Source: Nitrospinota bacterium | GTDB lineage: Bacteria > JADFOP01 | Assembly (NCBI GenBank): GCA_022562795.1 | Contig: JADFOP010000025.1 | Span: 1-28,476, forward strand | Reading direction: 5' to 3' | Length of the DNA stretch: 28,476 nt | In this document: piece after piece, positions 8,914 to 16,838 of the stretch | Layout: every line of letters starts with the position of its first letter | Position numbering within the stretch: position 1 is the first letter of the stretch | The notes under the pieces: generated by a model | The model's database searches: none | What the model was told of the DNA's origin: nothing | Seen by the model: only the letters and a program-made list of their open reading frames with translations | Translations under genes and position numbers: made by a program

Positions 8914-9339
8914 TTAACCGAAGCGCACGAGCCGGTCCTGGCGAACCAGGTCGCCGGCCTTGTCGATCTCCGTGGGAAACTCCCTGCCTCGATCGAAGCT
9001 CTGGACCTCCAGCTTATCAAGCCCGAAGGTCACTTCCACCTCCTTGGAGGCGGCCTCCGTGTCAAACCACTTACAGGAAAAGAAGTCCACGCTCAAGAAC
9101 CCCTTCTCCGGAAAGGTATGTACGGTGATGTGGCTCTCGGCGATCAGGACCACGCCGGAGAGCCCCCAATCCTCGGGCTTGGAGCCTTTGTATTCAAAGA
9201 CGTACGGGGGCATGATTTTCGTCATGCCCATCTTCGCAGGGTATTCATCCAGGAAGCGGTAGAGACCCTCCAAATCCGTCAGACGATCCCGCTCCCCGCC
9301 GTATCCGTCAATTATCAGGTGCTTTCCAAATCCCATCAT
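8914..9339 (-). CDS. speD: S-adenosylmethionine decarboxylase proenzyme
   Basis: Makes decarboxylated AdoMet, the aminopropyl donor for spermidine. The 141-residue proenzyme is the small prokaryotic class. The self-cleavage site is IAESHITVHTFPE, where S69 becomes the pyruvoyl group. H74 and C89 (FFSCK) sit 5 and 15 residues further along, the same spacing as the catalytic His and Cys of the Thermotoga enzyme. KIMPPYVFEY precedes it. Some close SpeD homologs are known to decarboxylate amino acids instead, and that cannot be excluded by eye. The ATG (two in tandem) follows a strong GGAGG at 8 bases. A hairpin lies just before this site. Confidence 0.94.
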   Translation of the reverse strand: MMGFGKHLIIDGYGGERDRLTDLEGLYRFLDEYPAKMGMTKIMPPYVFEYKGSKPEDWGLSGVVLIAESHITVHTFPEKGFLSVDFFSCKWFDTEAASKEVEVTFGLDKLEVQSFDRGREFPTEIDKAGDLVRQDRLVRFG

Positions 9340-9496
9340 TGCACCTTCCTCCCCCCGGACGGCTCAATCGAGCTTCGTCCGTCCCTCAAATGGAAGGTGA
9401 GGTCTGCTGTCCTTCCAGTTTTCTCGTGGTCCAAATCCCCCGCCTGCCCGGCGGGCGGAGCCAAACGGCCCTTCCGTTAAGTCCGTGTTCCGGACG

Positions 9497-9556
9497 CTAC
9501 GGGAGAGAGTAATGGGGCCGACAGCGGCGGGCCCCTCCGTATCGGAAGAAGTCCAT
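9497..9556 (-). CDS. Second leader mini-ORF (19 aa) upstream of speD
   Basis: Begins MDFFRYGGARRCRPHYSLP and is then stopped by TAG. Its ATG shares a base with the TGA of the preceding mini-ORF (TGATG), a classical reinitiation junction. It contains four Arg codons in 19, three of them within four codons. It lacks its own clear ribosome site, so translation would depend on the upstream ORF. A peptide this short may be a leader with no cellular function. Not homologous to anything I recognise. Confidence 0.3.
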   Translation of the reverse strand: MDFFRYGGARRCRPHYSLP

Positions 9557-9654
9557 CAGGATTTTAAGAAGGGAGGGCGCGGAACACACGCCCTCTCGGC
9601 TCCTATGGCCGGTAGCCCTCTACTGCCGGTGTGGTGAACATCCACCCTTCGCAT
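9556..9654 (-). CDS. First leader mini-ORF (32 aa) upstream of speD
   Basis: A 32-codon ORF beginning MRRVDVHHTG and ending PPFLKS. Its ATG is preceded by GGGAGGAG at 8 bases, a ribosome site as good as those of the real genes nearby. It lies within the speD leader and ends in a TGATG junction with the next mini-ORF. It has five Arg codons. The start codon sits in the loop of a short CCACC/GGTGG stem. A role as a regulatory upstream ORF is inferred from position and ribosome site only. Confidence 0.35.
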   Translation of the reverse strand: MRRVDVHHTGSRGLPAIGAERACVPRPPFLKS

Positions 9655-9773
9655 GGTGGTTGCTCCTCCCATCCTTGGTGCGGCTTCGGAGCGGAAGGCT
9701 CCTCGTCTCGGTGGGGGAATGGAACGACCGGCCAGCACGCCACACCCGTGCCGGCCGGCTTATAGTAACCGCA

Positions 9774-9803
9774 TTAATATACAGCCTTTATCTAGCCTGT
9801 CAA
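9774..9803 (-). promoter_or_regulatory. Strong candidate promoter for speD-speB-dksA-like unit
   Basis: Minus strand: perfect TTGACA (9803-9798), then TATATT at 16-base spacing (9781-9776) within the A/T-rich block TATATTAAT, which also allows TATTAA at 18. It starts 21 bases after the secF stop and is the best -35 match in the window. Predicted start near 9767. Confidence 0.55.
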
Positions 9804-9824
9804 TAGCGAAGTTCCATTGTCCGC

Positions 9825-10751
9825 CTACTGGGTTTCGCGGCCCACGACAAGCCGTTTCTTCGACGGCATTAGACGCTGCCAGAAGACGAGGATGGGGCTC
9901 GCCACGAAGATGGAGGAATAGGTTCCGACGACGATGCCCACCAAGAGGGCAAAGGCGAAGTCGTGGATAACCTCTCCTCCAAGAAAAAAGAGGGCCAGGA
10001 CGACGAGCATGGTGGTGAAGCTGGTAAGGATGGTCCTGGAGAGGGTTTCGTTGATGCTTCGGTTGAAAACCGCCTCGTAGCTCTCCCGTCGAAATAGCTT
10101 CAGATTTTCCCGGATGCGGTCGAAGACGACGATGGTGTCGTTGAGCGAGTAGCCGACGATGGTGAGAAAAGCGGCGATGACCGGCAAGGAGAGCTCCTTG
10201 TTGGTCACGGCAAAAGCCCCGAGGGTGATGAGTACGTCGTGGACGAGCGCTAAGATGGCGGCCACGGCGAAGCGAAACTCGAAGCGGATGGTAATGTAGA
10301 TGAGTATCCCAATGAGCGCATAGGCCATCGCAAGGGCAGCCTGCTTGCGAAGGGCCGCGCCTACCTGAGGGCCCACCACCTCGGTGCGCCGAAGCTCTAT
10401 CTTGCCCTGTCCGTAGACCACCTCAAGGGCCTTGATGATCTCGCCCTGAAGGCCCTCGATTCTCTTAGGGCTCCGCATCATCCGGATGAGAATCTCGTCC
10501 TTCGAGCCGTAGTGTTGGATGGTGCTGTCGCCCATGCCGATGCCTCGAAGCTCACGCCTCACGTCCTCGATGTCGACGTCCCTTGGCATCCTCAGCTCCA
10601 CCAGCGTCCCACCGGCGAAGTCTATTCCGTAGTTGAGCCCGCGAATGCCGGCCGTCAGGAGGCCGATGACGATCAGGACGGCTGAGGCGGATATTGCTAT
10701 CCATCGGCGGCCGATAAAATCAAATGTGGTTCCAGGTTTAATGAACTCCAT
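9825..10751 (-). CDS. secF: Protein translocase accessory subunit SecF
   Basis: Inner-membrane partner of SecD that uses the proton-motive force to help pull proteins through SecYEG. The 308-residue protein has TM1 near 18-35, then the family motif NYGIDFAGGTLVELRM (40-55), a periplasmic domain, and five clustered TM segments from about 137 onward. The RND-type signature GYSLNDTIVVFDRIREN (200-216) lies in the fourth of these. It starts 8 bases after secD and is the last gene of the tgt-yajC-secD-secF run. Length is typical. The final residues are basic and cytosolic. Confidence 0.97.
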   Translation of the reverse strand: MEFIKPGTTFDFIGRRWIAISASAVLIVIGLLTAGIRGLNYGIDFAGGTLVELRMPRDVDIEDVRRELRGIGMGDSTIQHYGSKDEILIRMMRSPKRIEGLQGEIIKALEVVYGQGKIELRRTEVVGPQVGAALRKQAALAMAYALIGILIYITIRFEFRFAVAAILALVHDVLITLGAFAVTNKELSLPVIAAFLTIVGYSLNDTIVVFDRIRENLKLFRRESYEAVFNRSINETLSRTILTSFTTMLVVLALFFLGGEVIHDFAFALLVGIVVGTYSSIFVASPILVFWQRLMPSKKRLVVGRETQ

Positions 10752-10759
10752 GGCCGGCC

Positions 10760-12298
10760 TCAGATGGAGAGCTTCGTAACCCGCTGGGTCTTGATGTATA
10801 TGTCGAAGACCACTCGTGAGACGAAGAGGGCAGTGAACATGCTGGCCGCAATTCCAATAGAGAGTGTTACGGCGAAGCCTTTGACCGTCCCGGTTCCGAA
10901 CTGAAAGAGGACCAAAGCGGCAATGAACGTCGTCACGTTGGCGTCGAAAATTGTCCAGAAGGCCTTGCTGAACCCGGCCTCCACACTGGCCTTGACGCTT
11001 TTTCCGGTGCGGAGCTCTTCACGTATCCGTTCAAATATCAAGACGTTGGCATCGACCGCCATACCGATGGTCAAGATGATCCCGGCGATGCCCGGCAGGG
11101 TCAGGGTCGCTCGAAGGTAGCCCATCGCCCCGACGAGGATGATGAGGTTCAGCATCAGGGCGATGTCGGCCACCGAGCCGCTGAAGCGGTAGTAGAAAAC
11201 CATAAAGACGATGACGAGAATGCTGCCGATGATGATGGACCGCAGCCCCTGGCGGACGGAGTCGGCCCCGAGCGACGGCCCCACGGTGCGGTTCTCCAGA
11301 ATCTCCACGGGAGCGGGAAGGGCGCCAGCTCTCAAGACGATCGCCACGTCCTTCGCCTCTTCCAGGTTATCTATGCCCTCGATGATAGCGCTCCCGCCCT
11401 CGATCTTCGCCCTGATCACGGGGGCGGTCCTCACCACATTGTCAAGCACTATGGCGAGCCGCTCACCCACGTGATCGCCTGTGATGCGGGCGAAGCGACG
11501 CCCTCCCACCCGGTCAAAGCGGATATTGACGATGGGTTGGTTGAACTGCCCCCCCAGCGAGACGGAGGCGTTGGTGAGGTGCTCGCCCGTCATCAGGGTA
11601 CGGCGCTTTACGACAATGGGCGTCACGACGTCCCGACCCGACTGGCTGTCGCGTCGCCGGTAGGAAAGGATCTCGGAATCGGCCGGAACCCGCCCTGCTC
11701 GCGTATCGGCCTGGCTAACGCTGGCGTCGACGAGGCGAAACTCCAGCTGGGCGGTCCGCCCGATTAGGCGCAACGCCCGCTGTGGGTCCTTGATCCCGGA
11801 GAGTTGGATGAGGATTTGTCGGCCGCCCTGGCGCTGGATGACGGGCTCGGCAACGCCGAATTGGTCCACCCGGTTGCGGATGGTCTCAAGCGCCTGGCTG
11901 ACGGCGTTGTCTTTGACCTGCTCGGCGTATGCGGACCTTAGGCGAAAGCGCAGCGTTGGCGGCCCCGCCTCCTCGGGGATGACGGGGAAGTCCTTGAGCA
12001 GCGCGGCGGCACGCTCCATGTCGCGTGGGCGGATTATGACGACCTCGATGGAGTTGTCCGGGCCGCGGGCCGAACGGCTGACACGCACCTGATTCTCCCG
12101 AAGGAGCCTGCCCATATCCTCGGCCATTTGCTCGACGGTGTTCTCCACGGCTTTGTCCGTCTGGACCTCCAGCACCAAGTGAATGCCGCCTTGGAGATCG
12201 AGACCAAGGTTGATTTTCTTCTTCAGGGGTGTGGCGGACCAGATGGAGACCCCTACGACAAGGACGATGAGCAGCGGTTTCCAGCGTCCTGCGCCCAT
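10760..12298 (-). CDS. secD: Protein translocase accessory subunit SecD
   Basis: Works with SecF after SecA-driven export. The 512-residue protein has TM1 (about 7-24), the signature LGLDLQGGIHLVLEV (31-45), a large periplasmic region with the P1 base and head (about 50-320), and five TM segments near the C-terminus. These include GMAVDANVLIFERIREEL, which carries the proton-relay Asp. Shorter than E. coli SecD (about 615) but within the range of SecDs with a compact P1. Starts 23 bases after yajC and is 8 bases before secF, so co-transcription is very likely. Confidence 0.97.
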   Translation of the reverse strand: MGAGRWKPLLIVLVVGVSIWSATPLKKKINLGLDLQGGIHLVLEVQTDKAVENTVEQMAEDMGRLLRENQVRVSRSARGPDNSIEVVIIRPRDMERAAALLKDFPVIPEEAGPPTLRFRLRSAYAEQVKDNAVSQALETIRNRVDQFGVAEPVIQRQGGRQILIQLSGIKDPQRALRLIGRTAQLEFRLVDASVSQADTRAGRVPADSEILSYRRRDSQSGRDVVTPIVVKRRTLMTGEHLTNASVSLGGQFNQPIVNIRFDRVGGRRFARITGDHVGERLAIVLDNVVRTAPVIRAKIEGGSAIIEGIDNLEEAKDVAIVLRAGALPAPVEILENRTVGPSLGADSVRQGLRSIIIGSILVIVFMVFYYRFSGSVADIALMLNLIILVGAMGYLRATLTLPGIAGIILTIGMAVDANVLIFERIREELRTGKSVKASVEAGFSKAFWTIFDANVTTFIAALVLFQFGTGTVKGFAVTLSIGIAASMFTALFVSRVVFDIYIKTQRVTKLSI

Positions 12299-12321
12299 GG
12301 ATGTCGGCTCCAGTCGTAGGC

Positions 12322-12687
12322 TTAGTCAGCGGCCTTTTCTTTTTTGGATGGCTTGGACCGCAGTCCTGTGATGGCGCTCTTGGATACGCGCAAGCGCACG
12401 CCTTCGGCAACTTCCAGCGACACCGTCTCGTCCTTAATCTTGTAGATGGACCCATATAGGCCGCCCTGTGTGAGCACTTCATCGCCCTTCTTTAGTTCCT
12501 CGAGCATCTTGGAATGCTCCTTACGCTGCTTCTGCTGAGGCCTGATGAGGAGGAAGTAGAATATGGCTATGAGAAGGCCGAACGTAATGAAGGGGGCCGC
12601 GAAGCCTCCAGCGCCGGCGTCACCGGTTCCGCCCGGCCTACCGCCCAAGGCGTGGGCCGCACGCAACCAGGGCAGAAGTAAGTCCAT
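12322..12687 (-). CDS. yajC: Preprotein translocase subunit YajC
   Basis: Small single-span component of the SecDF-YajC complex. The 121-residue protein has a Gly/Ala-rich N-terminus, one TM helix (about 30-49, APFITFGLLIAIFYFLLIRP), then the family motif RPQQKQRKEHSKMLEELKKGDEVLTQGG. It ends in a short beta-rich domain with a lysine-rich tail. The position between tgt and secD is the usual one. The residues before the TM are longer than in most YajC, but the TM would still allow insertion. Confidence 0.95.
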   Translation of the reverse strand: MDLLLPWLRAAHALGGRPGGTGDAGAGGFAAPFITFGLLIAIFYFLLIRPQQKQRKEHSKMLEELKKGDEVLTQGGLYGSIYKIKDETVSLEVAEGVRLRVSKSAITGLRSKPSKKEKAAD

Positions 12688-12758
12688 GGCGGGGGTCTCC
12701 AGGGATCAGGGAAGGCAAAGCCCTTGATTCGCAATGAAGGGAGTTTTTATCAGATTTT

Positions 12759-13931
12759 CTAGGCGATGTCAACAGGACCGACCGCCTCGCCCTCCTCGTT
12801 GTGGCCTCCCGCCTCGGCTCCGGCCGGCATGAAATTCGCTTCTACCCGCTCTCTGATGGTCTCCAGGCCCCCCTTCGGGATGGCCCCGCGTATCTCGGCC
12901 ATGAGCCGCATGTAGAAGGTAAGGTTGTGGAGGGTATTGAGCCGGGAGGCGAGAATTTCGCCCGCCTGGAACAGATGACGGAGATATGAGCGGGTGAAGG
13001 TCGCGCAAGTGTAGCACGGACAGTCGGGATCGAGGGGCCGCAGGTCGTCTAGGTAACGGGCGTGTTTAATGATGATGCGGCCCTGGCTTGTGTAAAGCGT
13101 CCCGGTCCGGGCGTTGCGTGTCGGTAGGACACAGTCAAATAGGTCGATGCCCCTCATTACCTGCTCGACCAGGTCCAAGGGAGTGCCGACTCCCATGAGG
13201 TAGCGGGGGCTAGCTTCGGGCAGCAACGGCACCGTCGCCTCCACAACGGTTCTCAAATGCTCCTTGCTCTCGCCCACGCTCAGGCCTCCGATGGCGTAGC
13301 CGTCGAACTCGAGAGCCGTAATGGCCCGGGCGCTTTCGGCCCGAAGGTCGGCGAACATCCCCCCCTGGACGATCCCGAACAAGGCCTGGTCGTCCCGACG
13401 TTTGGCCGCCCTGCATCGCTCGGCCCAGCTGTTGGTCAGGACCATGGACTCGCGGGCGTAGTCATAGGTCGTCGGGTAGGGGGCGCACTCATCGAGGGCC
13501 ATGATGATGTCGGCCCCCAGGGCCTCCTGGATGGCGACAGCCTTCTCGGGGCTCAAGAGGTGCTCGGAGCCGTCGAGGTGGCTTTGAAACATGACGCCGT
13601 CCGAGGTGATCTTCCTTAGTTTCGCCAAGCTCATCACCTGGAACCCCCCGCTGTCGGTCAAAAGCGGGCCGTCCCAGCCCATGAATCGGTGAAGCCCCCC
13701 GTGGGCCTCCACCACCTCCACTCCGGGCCGCAGGTAGAGGTGGTAGGCGTTGGCCAAGAGGATCTCGGCCCCGAGTGAGCGGCACTCGTCCGGGGTCATG
13801 GCCTTAACAGTGGCTTGGGTGCCGACCGGCATGAAAGCGGGGGTGGCCACACGCCCGTGGGGGGTTGTGAGAACGCCGAGACGGGCCTTCGAGGCGGCGT
13901 CGGTTTTCGTAACTCTAAAGGAGCATCCCAC
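12759..13931 (-). CDS. tgt: tRNA-guanine transglycosylase (queuosine synthesis)
   Basis: Exchanges guanine-34 of GUN-anticodon tRNAs for preQ1 in the queuosine pathway. The 390-residue protein has the substrate motif LLTDSGGFQVMSL with catalytic D93, GIVQGG (186-191), GGLSVGE, and the nucleophile D266 in GIDLFDCVLPTRNARTG. The zinc site is C304, C306, C309 and H335 (CPCYTC then LNTLHNL), matching the bacterial type. The start is a GTG; no ATG is in frame nearby, and the N-terminus FRVTKTD fits the family. It lies 8 bases after the upstream membrane-protein gene, which suggests read-through from the cyclase promoter. Confidence 0.97.
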   Translation of the reverse strand: MGCSFRVTKTDAASKARLGVLTTPHGRVATPAFMPVGTQATVKAMTPDECRSLGAEILLANAYHLYLRPGVEVVEAHGGLHRFMGWDGPLLTDSGGFQVMSLAKLRKITSDGVMFQSHLDGSEHLLSPEKAVAIQEALGADIIMALDECAPYPTTYDYARESMVLTNSWAERCRAAKRRDDQALFGIVQGGMFADLRAESARAITALEFDGYAIGGLSVGESKEHLRTVVEATVPLLPEASPRYLMGVGTPLDLVEQVMRGIDLFDCVLPTRNARTGTLYTSQGRIIIKHARYLDDLRPLDPDCPCYTCATFTRSYLRHLFQAGEILASRLNTLHNLTFYMRLMAEIRGAIPKGGLETIRERVEANFMPAGAEAGGHNEEGEAVGPVDIA

Positions 13932-13939
13932 GGCGAGGC

Positions 13940-14860
13940 CTACGCCGACGCCTCAGGTCGAGGGATGCCAACCAGCTCGTCGTAGAGGATTGTAATGAGC
14001 ACGGCGTGGGCGGGAAATAGCAGGCCGCCGATCACAAGATCGCCCGCAAAGAGGAGGCTCGGCCAGTTGACGATTTCTGCCACAGCCGACAAAGACATCA
14101 ACACCAGGAAGCTCACCACCGTGATGCAGAGCTCCGTCAACACGATTATGGCCAAGACCTGCAGGGCCTGCTGGAAGCCACTGCGGCCGATGACCAAACG
14201 GGGGCTCGCCTGGAGGGCCTCCCAAGCGGTGGCCTTGTCGAGTACGACCAGCGGCTGCACCATGCTGAGCAGCGACAGGGCTGCAAGCCCCGGGACGATG
14301 AGGAGCAGGAAGCCGGTAAATATAGCGAGCCCGTATGCCACTGTCGCAAGCCAGAGAACGCCGATGGTGCCCCAAGGTGGTTGGGAGTAGAAGGGCCCTA
14401 AAGCCAGATCCTCGTCCCGCACGGAAAAGGCCGTCAAGACGACGAGGTAGTAGGAGGCCAATGTCACGAACCCAGTCAGTAGCGTTGTGACGGCTAGTAT
14501 TGAGCCGCTGGAGGCCCGGCCCTCCATCACCGCGTTCGATATCTCGATATAGCCAAGCTGAATGGGAATGACGAGCAGGAGCAAGCCTGGCACAAAGGGC
14601 CCCAGGATACGCCTGTAGTGGATTAGGACGCGTCGCAAGGTGCGACCTACGAACCCCGCAGCCGGCGGCCGCCGGTCCTTCCAGTCGGTCGGCGGCGGCG
14701 ATACGGGAGCCTCGGGGCTCTCCAAGACGCCCCAGGCCTCCCCGCCATCTGTTCCAGCTTCCTCCTCCGGTCTCTCGGTCTCGGGCCGGGGCTTACCGCA
14801 ATCTACGCACCGGACGTTGTGATCGATATTTGCACGCCCACAGTCGCATAGCCAAATCAT
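13940..14860 (-). CDS. Zinc-ribbon multi-pass membrane protein, copy 1
   Basis: Not recognised as a named family. The 306 residues start with a cytosolic zinc-ribbon-like C5-x-C7-x10-C18-x2-C21, then a Pro/Glu-rich linker (about 25-75). Six or so hydrophobic segments follow (about 90-112, 120-145, 165-190, 195-215, 235-260 and 265-290). The membrane part resembles the DUF975/glycerophosphoryl-diester membrane-domain type of six-helix proteins, with Pro-Gly-rich loops such as LLIVPGLAALSLL. It has the same layout and identical cysteine spacing as the next gene (14863-15771), so the pair arose by duplication. Two bases separate them. The neighbours are tgt and a diadenylate cyclase. Function unknown. 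Confidence 0.85.
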   Translation of the reverse strand: MIWLCDCGRANIDHNVRCVDCGKPRPETERPEEEAGTDGGEAWGVLESPEAPVSPPPTDWKDRRPPAAGFVGRTLRRVLIHYRRILGPFVPGLLLLVIPIQLGYIEISNAVMEGRASSGSILAVTTLLTGFVTLASYYLVVLTAFSVRDEDLALGPFYSQPPWGTIGVLWLATVAYGLAIFTGFLLLIVPGLAALSLLSMVQPLVVLDKATAWEALQASPRLVIGRSGFQQALQVLAIIVLTELCITVVSFLVLMSLSAVAEIVNWPSLLFAGDLVIGGLLFPAHAVLITILYDELVGIPRPEASA

Positions 14861-14862
14861 CT

Positions 14863-15771
14863 CTACCCACTCTCACCAGTAACCGGCGGCATTGTACCAT
14901 AAGCTCCGCTCTTCGGGGGCAGTGGCGCGAGAGCATCGTGCCTGGAGCTCAGCCCCACGTAAAAGAGCGTCGGAATGATGGCCCAGAAGGGCCCGAAGAG
15001 GGCCTGGACTAGCATGGCGCTGCCGCCTGTCCAGAGGTGAAGGATGGTCCGGGCTGTCGTCCACGTCCCCCAAACCGACCATAAGGAGCCTCCAAGGGCG
15101 ATGCTGCCTACAACGGTCGCTAGAAACATGATGAAGAAGGCCCCTAAGACCGACCAGAAGCGGCCCCTCACCAGCCGGCTGCTACGCTTCATCGCCGCAA
15201 CGGGCCTGAGGCCCTCGCAGACGATCACGGGCAGGGTCAGGGAGAGTTTTACCGCAACGTAGATCCCGGGAATTATAAACATCAGGGATGCGAAGCCCGT
15301 GGCCACGGATATCAGAGCCTGCGCGAGGAGCGCCCAGGCGAACGTCGAGGCCGAGAGCCTGCTCACTGCTTCGCCCAGCCCCTCGGCGAACCCCCCTATC
15401 TCGTCGGCGGCCAGGCGAATCATCACGACCACCCAAAAGACGTTCCAGAGCGCAAGGAGGGCAGCTCCCATTAATGGAGGCCCGATACCCTTAAAAAGGC
15501 CCATATGATCGGCGCGCCACTGCCAGGCCTGAAAGAGGAAGAGCGGGAGGGCCATCAAGAGGCCGGCTGCAACGAAGCCTAGAACCCTACGGGCGTAGAG
15601 CGAGGCGGAGTCGGCCATGACCGCCCAGGCCCGGGCGGAAGCGAGGGAGCGGTAGCGGGCCTCGTCACGCGGGAGCTCGCCGTGGGGGGCGCCAGGCCGT
15701 TGCGCAGTGCATGCGAGGCAGACCTTTGCCTCGACAGGGTTGGTATGACCACAGAGGCAGGTCCATCTCAT
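14863..15771 (-). CDS. Zinc-ribbon multi-pass membrane protein, copy 2
   Basis: Paralog of the 13940-14860 gene. The chosen start gives 302 residues and places W3, C5, C7, G8, N11, C18 and C21 in register with the paralog. An ATG 33 bases further upstream (15804) adds 11 residues with no better ribosome site. The linker (about 22-55) is shorter. Hydrophobic segments lie near 62-84, 92-115, 135-160, 165-190, 215-240 and 258-285, including IPGIYVAVKLSLTLPVIVCEG, a motif common in six-helix DUF-type membrane proteins. Its function is unknown. The cytosolic CxC/CxxC finger could bind zinc and a partner protein or RNA. Confidence 0.83.
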   Translation of the reverse strand: MRWTCLCGHTNPVEAKVCLACTAQRPGAPHGELPRDEARYRSLASARAWAVMADSASLYARRVLGFVAAGLLMALPLFLFQAWQWRADHMGLFKGIGPPLMGAALLALWNVFWVVVMIRLAADEIGGFAEGLGEAVSRLSASTFAWALLAQALISVATGFASLMFIIPGIYVAVKLSLTLPVIVCEGLRPVAAMKRSSRLVRGRFWSVLGAFFIMFLATVVGSIALGGSLWSVWGTWTTARTILHLWTGGSAMLVQALFGPFWAIIPTLFYVGLSSRHDALAPLPPKSGAYGTMPPVTGESG

Positions 15772-15858
15772 TGGCGAACCCGTGTTCTCTGCACCCCTAA
15801 CCATTACCCGGGGGGTCGCAAGGCTTAAGGCAAGCGGGGTGACGGTGTTGAGGGGTGA

Positions 15859-16776
15859 TTACGGACGCACCTTGGCTCGCTCAATTTCCATGAAGATAGA
15901 ACCATTCTTGAAGATGCGGACGTCACCCGTGGACTCAGAGATGACGATTGCCAGGGCGTCGGTGGCCTCGGTGATTCCAGCCGCAGCTGCGTGGCGGCTG
16001 CCCAATCCCATGGGCATCTTTTCGGTATCCAGAGCCGCGGCCAGATGGCGGCCGGCCGATACAATGACCCCGTCGCCGCGGATAATGAAGGCGCCGTCCA
16101 TCATGGAGAACTCCTTGATCGTCTCCCGGAGCCTGCGGTCAAGGATGTTGCGCTCAGATTCGGGATAGCCCTTAAAAGGGTTGATGATCAACTGACGCGA
16201 GATCGGGAGGACTCTTTCTTGATCGCCAAGGACAAAGGTAGTCCCTATGGGCTTGCCCTCACGGCCCTCGCTGGCGAGCTCCACGGCGAGATTGAGAACC
16301 CCCTCAAAGACTTCCGGGTTAACGCCCGACGAGACGGCGGAGACATCCTCACTCGTCAGAAGCTCGAACTCCCTGCTGATGTCCAATACCACGAGGCTGT
16401 CCAGCGTCTTGAGCTTTGGCAGGCCCGAGAGGCAAACGATTTTCTCATCACTTCCGACGAGGTTTGCTGCGAGGCTCATGATGACGCCCATCTTAACCTG
16501 ACCCATGCGCGTCAGGGCGACCTTGGGCACCATGAGGACGTTGTCCAACACCTTGCTGGCCTCTTCGTAGGTTTCCTCGTCGCGGGTGGCGAAGACCACC
16601 TTGAATCGGCCTTTGAAGCCCTCGAAGAACTCCCAGTCTTCGAGCAGGTCGCTTACGACCAGGATGGTGTCGGCCCCAATTTTGTCGGCGATGAGGCAGG
16701 CGTGCTCCAGCATGAGGCGATTGACCGCCTTGATGCCCTTCCCCTTTGTGGCGCCCTTGGCTGGCTTCTTCATCAT
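15859..16776 (-). CDS. DacZ-like diadenylate cyclase (DisA_N domain)
   Basis: Likely makes cyclic di-AMP from two ATP. The 305-residue protein has no predicted membrane segment. Residues about 15-135 look like the pyruvate-kinase C-terminal-like domain (AVNRLMLEHACLIADKIGAD, then LVVSDLLEDWEFFEGF). Residues about 155-300 form a DisA_N cyclase domain with DGA at 227-229 and GLGSRHAAAAGIT at 257-269. This order is that of the archaeal DacZ class rather than membrane CdaA or octameric DisA. The usual RHR triplet reads RHA here, so the second Arg is replaced; in DacZ-type enzymes this site varies. It is the first gene of the cluster, with a promoter 30-60 bases upstream. Confidence 0.85.
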   Translation of the reverse strand: MMKKPAKGATKGKGIKAVNRLMLEHACLIADKIGADTILVVSDLLEDWEFFEGFKGRFKVVFATRDEETYEEASKVLDNVLMVPKVALTRMGQVKMGVIMSLAANLVGSDEKIVCLSGLPKLKTLDSLVVLDISREFELLTSEDVSAVSSGVNPEVFEGVLNLAVELASEGREGKPIGTTFVLGDQERVLPISRQLIINPFKGYPESERNILDRRLRETIKEFSMMDGAFIIRGDGVIVSAGRHLAAALDTEKMPMGLGSRHAAAAGITEATDALAIVISESTGDVRIFKNGSIFMEIERAKVRP

Positions 16777-16809
16777 GGCGACCCCCAGGTCATTGAAAGA
16801 ACTAAAGTA

Positions 16810-16838
16810 AATATAGCACGTTAGAGCCCCTCAAGCAA
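16810..16838 (-). promoter_or_regulatory. Candidate promoter for the cyclase-tgt-sec cluster
   Basis: Minus strand: TTGCTT (16838-16833), exact 17-base spacer, TATATT (16815-16810). Predicted start near 16803, only about 27 bases before the cyclase ATG, with GGGGG as ribosome site. The spacing and the TTGCTT box are the same as in the ino1 promoter candidate. Confidence 0.5.

Larger units (their letters stand above)
9340..9767 (-). promoter_or_regulatory. Long structured leader of the speD transcript
   Basis: About 430 bases separate the candidate transcription start from speD. Seen in it, in transcript order: a 12-bp GC-rich stem with one wobble and a 7-base loop (9758-9728); the two tiny ORFs listed separately; hairpins with stems GAGGGCG/CGCCCTC, GTCCG/CGGAC and CCCGCC/GGCGGG; and a nested hairpin at 9384-9357 (GGACGG/CCGTCC enclosing GCTC/GAGC) directly before the speD ribosome site. 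I do not recognise a known riboswitch class. The arrangement suggests translational or attenuation control of polyamine synthesis, which is an inference. Confidence 0.4.

Noticed and set aside
9728-9758. Strong GC hairpin after secF as a terminator
   Set aside because: It lies downstream of the speD promoter and has no T-run, so it was read as part of the speD leader.
15991-16824. 277-codon plus-strand frame over the cyclase
   Set aside because: Mirror of the DacZ-like gene; His/Asp-rich composition typical of an antisense frame.
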